Source: Nostoc sp. PCC 7107
GTDB taxonomy: Bacteria > Cyanobacteriota > Cyanobacteriia > Cyanobacteriales > Nostocaceae
Direction: 5' to 3'
Assembly: GCF_000316625.1 (NCBI RefSeq)
Contig: NC_019676.1
Span: forward strand, 6,218,501 to 6,282,500
Length of the DNA: 64,000 nucleotides
In this document: positions 37,134 through 43,249 of the stretch, piece by piece
Position numbering within the stretch: the stretch's first letter is position 1
Layout: each line of letters starts with the position of its first letter
Made by a program: the position numbers and the translations under genes
Notes under the pieces: generated by a model
The model's input: the letters and a program-made list of their open reading frames with translations, nothing else
Told to the model about the DNA's origin: nothing
Databases searched by the model: none

Positions 37134-37619
37134 TTTTTTAAAAGACTCTAGTTTTTCTTCGTCCTGTTTTCGGTTACGCGGACGTGGGACTTTCAGCTTG
37201 GCTTTGAGCCTGTAACGTGCCAGATGATGTACAGTTGCGTACTCAGCTTGCACACCCAAGGTTTTTTCTAACCAATGTTGTATTTGTGTGTACCGTTGAA
37301 ACCCACCTTCTGGTTGTTCGAGTTGTTTTTTCAAACTCGATACAGCCCAATCTGGTATTGCTCTTTTTCGACCTGAACTCGTTCCAAATTCAACAACCGC
37401 CTCAATTCCTCCTTCTCGATAATCTGCCAACCATCGATGTACTGTAGCTCGATGTTTTCCCAAGATTTTAGCAATCTCACTTACACTCATTTCTTGCCCT
37501 TTAATCAGATATAGGGCTTGTATACGTTCTTTGCTCCGAGACTGTTTTTGATGTTTGAGCAACTTCTCTAGTTCCTCGACACTTTCTTCTATCTCGATTT
37601 GTGTTACCCCTACCATCAC
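37110..37619 (-). CDS. IS630 transposase OrfA (HTH domain)
   Basis: 169 residues. A homeodomain-like HTH (about 35-70: ERIQALYLIKGQEMSVSEIAKILGKHRATVHRWLADY) is followed by a second winged region and the LEKTLGVQAEYATVHHL stretch. It binds the terminal repeats. Near its end the minus strand reads CTTTTAAAAAAAAC, containing A-AAA-AAC, a classical -1 slip site. This would fuse it to OrfB through the LGDDLQLIAQ frame. Confidence 0.9.
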   Translation of the reverse strand: MMVGVTQIEIEESVEELEKLLKHQKQSRSKERIQALYLIKGQEMSVSEIAKILGKHRATVHRWLADYREGGIEAVVEFGTSSGRKRAIPDWAVSSLKKQLEQPEGGFQRYTQIQHWLEKTLGVQAEYATVHHLARYRLKAKLKVPRPRNRKQDEEKLESFKKNSVMTCN

Positions 37620-37806
37620 ATACCCTGAATGCTACTTCTGTCTATTTTTACCATTTGTCGCATTCTTTTTTCAAATTGGTATTAGCGATCATCGCTAGAT
37701 GAAACATAAAAAATGAGGGTGCGTTAGGCTTCAAACCTTAACACACCCTGAATCTACACCCTGATACTTTAAAAAATAAGGTGTAGCAACTTGACATTTC
37801 CTAAAA

Positions 37807-38379
37807 TTAATACCAGCCTCTATTAGGTGATTCTGGAATCACCGCATAAGCATCAATTTCAAACAACATACCATCCAGAGCCAATCTCGGAACAGGAATC
37901 AGTGTGTTTGCAGGTGGTGTGTTACCCCACAAATTACCAATTTCGCGTCCTAATGGAATTAATTTTTCTTGGGTGTGATTTACTATCAGCACAGTTGTTT
38001 TAACTACATCTTTAGGTCTTGCACCGGCTGCATTTAAGGCAAACCGCAGATTTTGAAAAGCCCTGACTAATTGCCCTTCGTAGTCACTAGACACAAGATT
38101 TCCTTGTAAGTCTGACCCAAATTGACCAGAAATATACACAGTTCTTGTTCTTGGTGGTGTAATTGCTATGTGACTATAGCCATTTTGAGGAGCATTATAT
38201 AAAGTTGGCGGGTTCAGCAAAGTCACATCTCTATTTGCATTACCCTGAGCGACTACTTCCTTTTGTGTTCCTGCAACTAAGGCGGTACCTAATCCGCTAC
38301 CTCCTAGCCACAAAAGAGCATTTCGCCGTGAAAATTTTGTCACTATTGAATTGACTGCACTGGTGATACGTTGAGTCAT
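37807..38379 (-). CDS. RidA/YjgF family protein with Tat signal
   Basis: 190 residues. A twin-arginine signal (SRRNALLWLGGSGLGTALVAG, about 18-38) precedes a complete RidA fold (about 55-185) with YISGQ, AFQNLRFALNAAG, DVVKTTVLI and a late Arg in PRLALDGMLFEIDAYAV. Cytosolic RidA hydrolyses reactive enamine/imine intermediates of PLP enzymes; an exported version must act elsewhere, and its substrate is unknown. It stands alone downstream of the retron region. Confidence 0.88.
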   Translation of the reverse strand: MTQRITSAVNSIVTKFSRRNALLWLGGSGLGTALVAGTQKEVVAQGNANRDVTLLNPPTLYNAPQNGYSHIAITPPRTRTVYISGQFGSDLQGNLVSSDYEGQLVRAFQNLRFALNAAGARPKDVVKTTVLIVNHTQEKLIPLGREIGNLWGNTPPANTLIPVPRLALDGMLFEIDAYAVIPESPNRGWY

Positions 38380-38688
38380 TGAAGCTCCGTAGATATTAAG
38401 TTATTTATTTTTGACTAGGCTCAAATTCTATTATGTAGTTAATATGCCTCAAAAATCACCACAAATCCCACTAATTGGGTGCAATTACGCAACGAATATA
38501 CTAACTTTAAAATATCTTTAATATTTGACTAATTGGTCTAAAAAATTTAGAATTTTTGAAAAAAATCGCTACTTTTACAAAATTTTTGCTGTGCTTGGTT
38601 TTCTGAGTACACAAATAATATCAGCATCAAATTGGATTGCTTTAATTTATTATGAGTAATTTTGGAAAAATACCATATATCTAATTTT
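38380..38688. other. AT-rich intergenic region, ridA-like promoter side
   Basis: 309 bp between the ridA-like start and the second retron ncRNA copy. It is rich in A/T tracts (AAAAAATTTAG, GAAAAAAATCG). No RT-coding sequence follows the second ncRNA copy here. Confidence 0.4.
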
Positions 38689-38970
38689 AAACTCTGCAAA
38701 TGTCAGTGTTTACAGTTGAGTTGCGGGCAAAAGCCTCTCCAAAACTGGATTAAGATTGTTGCTAATTTCTGGAAACTACCCAAAGATAATCTCAAAAAAG
38801 ATAGCAAATCTCAAATATGCCGTTCAGTTTGTCAGTTCCAGAAAACTGGATGTGACCAACGAAGGGACATACTCAAAATTAAGGAGGAAACAATTGCACT
38901 GGCTTCCTGGCTGTTACTAACGAAGATTATGAGTAATCAACGGTAGCAGAACACGAACATCGCAGAGTTT
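38689..38970 (-). ncRNA. Second retron msr-msd-like ncRNA copy (no RT directly after it)
   Basis: A 282-nt segment strongly similar to the ncRNA upstream of the RT (40358-40632) and in the same orientation. Its ends are complementary: AAACTCTGC (38689-38697) and GCAGAGTTT (38962-38970), matching retron a1/a2 repeats. The best-conserved core on the RNA strand runs from CTGAACGGCATATTTGAG through TTTTTTGAGATTATC and GGGTAGTTTC to AATCCAGTTTTGGAG. The 5' part diverges but keeps hairpin-forming ability. It lies about 350 bp downstream of the RT stop. Confidence 0.75.
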
Positions 38971-39074
38971 ACTAACCAAAATAGATTTTTTCTTTCTTGG
39001 TTTTTCCCGATTCTGTGAGTGCGAAATAGCCTTGTCCCTAACAAGGTGCCTTTATCCAAGGCGAGGTGTTGTGT

Positions 39075-39147
39075 GAGAAAATACAGGGTTTTTACCTGTT
39101 ACCAATCGGCGATACACCGATCGCTCACTTAGTGAAATAACTTTCTC
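39075..39147 (-). other. Degenerate tRNA-like element
   Basis: 73 nt that fold as a cloverleaf: acceptor GAGAAAG/TTTTCTC, anticodon stem ATCGG/CCGAT with 7-nt loop TGTATCG, and T stem ACAGG/CCTGT with 7-nt loop TAAAAAC. It aligns with the tRNA-Met-like gene at 40797-40868 but lacks U33 and the TTC consensus of the T loop. It is therefore a tRNA-derived structure and not a working tRNA. Confidence 0.55.
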
Positions 39148-39171
39148 ATGACTAGTTACATATCAGGCAGC

Positions 39172-39244
39172 GGTATACGTTCAATCCAATGGTTGACGTA
39201 CCAGTTGAGCATACAGAACTCAAACTAGAGCTTTGCACAATGTA
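39172..39244 (-). other. Structured tail element, copy 2
   Basis: Homologous to 40974-41045. On the RNA strand GAGT/GCTC closes a 7-nt loop (39207-39221). GT-CAA pairs with TTG-A-AC around an 8-nt loop. Both stems show base-pair-preserving differences from the other copy. Confidence 0.55.
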
Positions 39245-39316
39245 TTTCTAATCGATACTTAATTTAACTCAAGCAGATATGCAGAAACAGACGGTAATTA
39301 CTTAAGGAAATACTTC

Positions 39317-40354
39317 TCAATTTTTCTTGCCATATTTTTTCTGAATACGCTGAATTTGTTGTTGGAACTCTGCACCTTTTTCGGGGTTTACCATTGCGAC
39401 AAAGTTGGCGAATCCGGTGATTGAGGTGAGAAGATGAGAAGATTTACCCCAATATTTACCGTCTAACCCTTCATTTTCTATTTGATGTAGAGTTGCACGG
39501 AAGTTTTTTAATTTTTTCCGAGAAATATTAGTTTTTTCGTTGACGATAATCCCCGTCACTTCTTGCTGTTGAGAGTTTCGCAAAATGCGGGTTTTGTCTG
39601 GGTTGATGGCAAATCCTTCGTCAGAGATAATGGATTGAGCTTGTTTAATGAAATTACTGGTATATTTAACATTCTCACCTGATGCTGAAAATGTTAAATC
39701 ATCAACATAACGAGTGTAGGTAAAAGTAGATTTTGTGGCGATCGCACTTAAACGCTCATCTAAACTCCGACAAATAATATTAGTAATTGTGGGGCTGGCT
39801 GGGGAGCCTTGGGGAAGATGACGTTGCTTGAGTTCAACAAAGTCTATTTTACCGTTTACGTTGCGTTCTTCAACTACGGGTGCAGTACACAATAGCCCAA
39901 AGATTGTAGCAACAGATGAAGAATAACCGAAAGATTGAAATAATCCTTTAACACGCTGATATGTAATAGCCGAGAAAAAATCTTGTAAATCAAGGTTAAT
40001 AATTATTTTTGCACCAACATGAGGGGTAGCATTAGTGATGATGGAGCGATCGCCACAAAAACCATGTGCGGCATTATTAATGGCAATTTTTTGTAAGATA
40101 TTCTGCAAAATCCAGTTTTGAGCGCGTTTTAAATCCGGCAATGGTGCAGAAATAATTCGCGTTCCTGCAATTTTTTTTGCAGTTTTGAAGTGAATGTAAT
40201 GTGAAATCTGGGAACCTTGAGAATTAAATGCTAAAAAACGAAGTCGATCAATACTAATTTTCATAGCCGCTGCAATTTGCTCGGCATTATATATATCTAA
40301 ATTGTATTTTTTTAACTGTTCTATATTTTCTTGCGTATTATTTTTCCAACTCAT
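39317..40354 (-). CDS. Retron reverse transcriptase
   Basis: 345 residues from ATG 40354; a longer frame to 40477 would translate the ncRNA and is rejected. RT motifs in order: LDLQDFF (121-127), QGSPASP (182-188) and catalytic YVDD (216-219). Both retron-diagnostic motifs are present: NAxxH as NATPH (108-112) and VTG (266-268). The C-terminal ~60 residues are a thumb-like helical end (YWGKSSHLLTSITGFANFV) with no extra domain. The enzyme should reverse-transcribe the adjacent msr-msd RNA into msDNA. The start codon is 3 nt beyond the ncRNA 3' repeat. No accessory effector gene is adjacent, whereas most defence retrons have one. Confidence 0.93.
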   Translation of the reverse strand: MSWKNNTQENIEQLKKYNLDIYNAEQIAAAMKISIDRLRFLAFNSQGSQISHYIHFKTAKKIAGTRIISAPLPDLKRAQNWILQNILQKIAINNAAHGFCGDRSIITNATPHVGAKIIINLDLQDFFSAITYQRVKGLFQSFGYSSSVATIFGLLCTAPVVEERNVNGKIDFVELKQRHLPQGSPASPTITNIICRSLDERLSAIATKSTFTYTRYVDDLTFSASGENVKYTSNFIKQAQSIISDEGFAINPDKTRILRNSQQQEVTGIIVNEKTNISRKKLKNFRATLHQIENEGLDGKYWGKSSHLLTSITGFANFVAMVNPEKGAEFQQQIQRIQKKYGKKN

Positions 40355-40357
40355 TTT

Positions 40358-40632
40358 AAAACTCTGCAAATGTAGGTTTTTACAGTTCAGTTGCGGGCAA
40401 ATGTATCTCCAAAACTGGATTAAGATTGTTACTACTTTCTTGAAACTACCCAAAGATAATCTCAAAAAAGACAGCAACGCTCAAATATGCCGTTCAGCTT
40501 GCCCATTCTAGATAACTGGAAGTAAACGAAGGACATACTCAAGTTGAAGAGAAAACATTTGCACAGGCTCCTTAACTGTGACTACCAACACCACGAGGTG
40601 ATATTAGTAGTCAACCTACAATGCAGAGTTTT
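40358..40632 (-). ncRNA. Retron msr-msd ncRNA upstream of the RT
   Basis: 275 nt ending 3 nt before the RT start codon. The ends are perfect 11-bp inverted repeats, AAAACTCTGCA (40358-40368) and TGCAGAGTTTT (40622-40632), which fits the a1/a2 arms that prime msDNA synthesis. On the RNA strand the 5' third forms a hairpin, GACTAC pairing with GTAGTC and containing CACC-TCGT-GGTG. A second stem begins at GGAG and closes with CTC. The exact msr/msd border and branching G cannot be fixed by eye. A diverged copy lies at 38689-38970. Confidence 0.82.
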
Positions 40633-40649
40633 TACTCAAATTCAATTAG

Positions 40650-40668
40650 CTACCCCTTGACGGGGTAG
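40650..40668. terminator. Hairpin between tRNA-like array and retron ncRNA
   Basis: CTACCCC (40650-40656) and GGGGTAG (40662-40668) form a 7-bp stem. The T-run (40671-40676) is on the plus strand. On the minus strand it may be a processing or pausing structure before the ncRNA. Confidence 0.5.
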
Positions 40669-40696
40669 TGTTTTTTAACCTGGAAAGGTTTTTGGT

Positions 40697-40767
40697 GGCA
40701 GAAAGTGGATTTGAACCACTGATCTTTGGGGACAAGCCCAACGAGCTAACCAACTGCTCTATTCCGC
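40697..40767 (-). other. tRNA-like element with contracted anticodon loop
   Basis: The minus strand begins GCGGAAT and ends TTTCTGC (acceptor with one wobble and one mismatch). The D arm AGC...GCT and T arm TGG-TTCAAAT-CCA are standard. The anticodon arm TTGGG/CCCAA encloses only six bases (CTTGTC), so no normal anticodon can be presented. It is probably a decayed or repurposed tRNA-Met-type gene. Confidence 0.6.
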
Positions 40768-40796
40768 AAATTTGTCTTTTAACCCGGACAGGGTGG

Positions 40797-40868
40797 GAGA
40801 AAGTACAGGAATTGAACCTGCAACACATCGATTATGAGTCGATTGCTCTACCAGTGAGCTAACTTTCA
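40797..40868 (-). tRNA. tRNA-like gene with CAT anticodon (Met or Ile2 type)
   Basis: Cloverleaf on the minus strand: acceptor TGAAAGT/ACTTTCT (T1:T72 mismatch), D arm GCTC-ACTGGTA-GAGC, anticodon stem ATCGA/TCGAT with loop CTCATAA (CAT at 40834-40836), T arm CAGG-TTCAATT-CCTG. It is the best formed of the array. The unpaired first acceptor position and the degenerate neighbours leave its function in translation uncertain. Confidence 0.65.
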
Positions 40869-40877
40869 GGGTGTTGG

Positions 40878-40947
40878 TGTTTGATGTAGGAGTCGAACCT
40901 ACGACCAGCCGAGTACCTCGGATGCTCTACCACTGAGCTAATCAAGC
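40878..40947 (-). other. tRNA-like element, Asn-type body, anticodon loop lost
   Basis: Acceptor GCTTGAT/ATCAAAC (one mismatch), D arm GCTC-AGTGGTA-GAGC and T arm GTAGG-TTCGACT-CCTAC are intact. The anticodon arm CCGAG/CTCGG has only three unpaired bases (GTA). It cannot decode normally. Confidence 0.6.
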
Positions 40948-40973
40948 GATGGAGTAACAACCAATTACTCTAC

Positions 40974-41045
40974 GGTATACGCACAATCCAGAGGTTGGCG
41001 CACCAGTTGGGTATAGAGAACCCGAACCATAGTTGAGAAAATGTA
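40974..41045 (-). other. Structured tail element, copy 1
   Basis: Homologous to 39172-39244. On the RNA strand GGGT/ACCC closes a 7-nt loop (41009-41023), and GC-CAA pairs with TTG-T-GC. Compared with copy 2, a G-C pair becomes A-U in the first stem and C-G becomes U-A in the second. This indicates that the structure was kept. Confidence 0.55.
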
Positions 41046-41452
41046 TTATTACCTTGTAACTTAATGTAGCACAAAGGAATTGAAAGTCAACTTATTGCTG
41101 GTGGTGGTGCGATCGCACTACTATAAGACTTTAGTTAGAAGAAAACAGAATTTTCACTCAGTACAAATATTATTTTTGACTGAATCCAGACAGATTTAAC
41201 TGATATCTACAGCTAATGATAGAGTTCATTCGTATCTTCAATATTTAGCATCAAAGTAGTCACAAATATTAATCCATCCACTAAAAGCTGTATTTTAAAT
41301 ATTATGCCTGTTAACTGCTTGACACAGCTAAATAAGAATACAGTTACCAGAATCAATATAGTATTTCTAAATCATTCGTAAACAAACAGATACCCAACTT
41401 CTTAAAGAAGTCGGGTATCTAAAACTTTTACAATTCACAAAAGCGAAATTAT
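41046..41452. other. Intergenic region between tRNA-like array and ABC operon
   Basis: 407 bp holding the terminator of the exporter operon (41388-41420) and presumably the promoter of the minus-strand tRNA-like/retron transcript. No ORF or repeat otherwise. Confidence 0.4.
41388..41420 (-). terminator. Terminator of the ABC-2 exporter operon
   Basis: AGATACCC-A-ACTTCTT pairs with AAGAAGT-C-GGGTATCT (one internal mismatch). It lies 33 bp after the last permease stop and is followed on the minus strand by TGTTTGTTT. Confidence 0.75.
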
Positions 41453-43171
41453 TTAAATAGCATACTCATTTCCTGATAACAATGCTTTAGTTGCAGACTC
41501 TCCTGCTTTTTTCAACTTACGCATTAGTTGAGATACCAAAAGTCCGGTGAGTGCAAAATGTCCTAAAATTGCCAGAAAATAAGTCAATGATAATCCATTG
41601 GTGCTTGTTGGCGGAGATAAAGCGATGACTGGCGCAGCAATGGAAAATAGCCAAACTACAGCATAGTTGTCAGGTTTAGAGAAAAATATTCCTAATAAAA
41701 TGGGTGGGAGTATAATTACAGACATTAACACCCCTGTTGCCCATAATTGGCGCTGTTCATTTTTCATGAATAGAACTAATTGGGTCAAGGCTGCATACAT
41801 AACAGCTAAACTCCCAGCAAAAAGCAGTGCTAGGCAAGCATTAGTTTTATTTTCGCTATCTGCTTGGGAGATTAAAACAAAGCAACTTAAGCCTGTAACA
41901 GACATTATCGCATTAATAGCGATCGCTAAAATTGCCGGACTTTTTTCACCCCAGATTAAATCATTAACTAAACTATTTTTTCCTAAACCTTTGGTATGAA
42001 AAATATGTCTATATCTTGCCCAATCTTGTAGTGTTATACGACCAGGACTGATGGCTGCAATTAAATATAAAAACAGCACTAAGTTCAAAACCATTAAAAG
42101 ACCGATATTTTCTTGAATTGCATAACTCCTAGGTGAGATATTAAATATTAAATCTTGCCAATCAGCACATCCTAAAATAATGACACTAAAGCAAACAGTG
42201 AGTAGATAACTGTGCTTTTTAGTCAACATAGTTGCATTAGGATCAGAAAAGCAACGCTGTAAAGATTGCCAAATAAAGTACGCACCTACAAAATAAACTA
42301 CTATTGCAAAGCAAGCTGTAGTGATAAAACTTTCTCCTACAGGCAGAACAAACCAAAAAAAGTCGGTAAACTGGGGAATATTTTTGGTTAATTCAGAATT
42401 AATCTCAGGATATGGAATTAAGAAACATGGGTTAACTAGCCCAAAAAAGCTCACTGGATTATTAGCAGAAAAATTAGATGCTATGGTTTGCTTGCTAAAT
42501 ATGAGATAACCTAATAATGCGCCACTACCTAACCAAGCTTGAAAACTGCCTAACCAAGAACCAACTAAGCCAAATAATAATGCAGCACTGTAGTAGACCA
42601 AACTAGCAGCTATGACTACTGCATAAAAACTGATAATTTCCATTAAAGGAATTTTCGCATTCAACCCTGACCATAAATGCAAAGGTAAGGCTAACACTAC
42701 AACAACATAAATTAAGGCTGGAACACCTAGAATTTTCCCCCATAAAATACTTTGTGATGATTGGGGACTAAGGCGAATAAAATTGAGAGTATCACGTCTT
42801 TCTTCTGTAGCTAAATCATTAATCAGAAGATAGCTTCCTGCTGCTAATAATCCAAAGCTAACAATAATACTCAGCCAAGTAAAAATATCAAACGACCACA
42901 ATTGCCAATTGATGATAACTTGACCTAACCCATCAGTTAGGCATTCTGGATATTCATATTTTGTGATACCTGTACAATATTTATTGGGACTACCTTGTAA
43001 TACACTCAGGCGTGTAGGTAACTGGGCTTGAAATGACATGAATAATATAAATTGACCCAAAAAAGATATAGCAGATGCTAATACGATATTACGTGTTTTT
43101 AGCCGCCCTCTGAGTTCTCTAAATAACTGTGGATTCCAATTTCCTAAGCGATGTATCAAACCTTCTATCAT
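41453..43171 (-). CDS. ABC-2 type exporter permease (paralog 2)
   Basis: 572 residues with about 12 hydrophobic segments. It begins MIEGLIHRLGNWNPQLFRELRGRLKTRN and contains EERRDTLNFIRLSPQSSQSILWGKILGVP, a membrane-proximal signature of this cyanobacterial permease family. It ends AGESATKALLSG. The upstream gene encodes a clear paralog with the same landmarks, suggesting a heterodimer driven by the shared ATPase. Substrate unknown. Last gene of the operon. Confidence 0.88.
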   Translation of the reverse strand: MIEGLIHRLGNWNPQLFRELRGRLKTRNIVLASAISFLGQFILFMSFQAQLPTRLSVLQGSPNKYCTGITKYEYPECLTDGLGQVIINWQLWSFDIFTWLSIIVSFGLLAAGSYLLINDLATEERRDTLNFIRLSPQSSQSILWGKILGVPALIYVVVVLALPLHLWSGLNAKIPLMEIISFYAVVIAASLVYYSAALLFGLVGSWLGSFQAWLGSGALLGYLIFSKQTIASNFSANNPVSFFGLVNPCFLIPYPEINSELTKNIPQFTDFFWFVLPVGESFITTACFAIVVYFVGAYFIWQSLQRCFSDPNATMLTKKHSYLLTVCFSVIILGCADWQDLIFNISPRSYAIQENIGLLMVLNLVLFLYLIAAISPGRITLQDWARYRHIFHTKGLGKNSLVNDLIWGEKSPAILAIAINAIMSVTGLSCFVLISQADSENKTNACLALLFAGSLAVMYAALTQLVLFMKNEQRQLWATGVLMSVIILPPILLGIFFSKPDNYAVVWLFSIAAPVIALSPPTSTNGLSLTYFLAILGHFALTGLLVSQLMRKLKKAGESATKALLSGNEYAI

Positions 43172-43249
43172 TACTATATTCTCCCAAAAAATACTTAATA
43201 AACAGCTTAAAAAGAACTAGTTGAATATCTAGTTCCCCTTTTTTATAAA

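Larger units (their letters stand above)
36536..37681 (-). mobile_element. IS630-family insertion sequence, decayed copy
   Basis: A ~1.15-kb element. The left end CCAATTCAAAAAATG and the inverted right end ending CAAATTGG are imperfect terminal repeats of about 25 bp, also sharing GCGAC. TA flanks both ends (36536-36537 and 37680-37681), as expected for IS630/Tc1 target duplication. It contains two overlapping minus-strand ORFs joined by a probable -1 frameshift site. The second ORF has an additional frameshift near its 3' end. Confidence 0.88.
38971..39316 (-). other. Spacer between RT and second ncRNA copy
   Basis: On the minus strand the order after the RT stop is: structured tail (39172-39244), tRNA-like element (39075-39147), two small hairpins, then ncRNA. 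The hairpins are CCTTGT/ACAAGG at 39030-39046 and GCCTT/AAGGC at 39048-39062. This repeats the order seen upstream of the RT at 40640-41045. No ORF is convincing. Confidence 0.6.

Noticed and set aside
38662-38946. Plus-strand ORF of 94 codons similar to another at 40302-40511, looking like a small protein family
   Set aside because: The similarity reflects the two retron ncRNA copies on the opposite strand. DNA conservation includes the non-coding arms, and the reading frame is not kept over the full length.
39317-40354. Group II intron reverse transcriptase
   Set aside because: No maturase or endonuclease domain, no domain V/VI structure, and retron-specific NAxxH and VTG motifs are present.
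40355-40477. Upstream extension of the RT reading frame
   Set aside because: It translates the 3' part of the ncRNA. The family start and the a2 repeat place initiation at 40354.
38689-40632. Diversity-generating retroelement (template and variable repeat)
   Set aside because: The RT carries QGSPASP and not the SQ-type motif of DGR enzymes. The two repeats differ at all bases and not mainly at A positions, and neither lies in a target protein gene.
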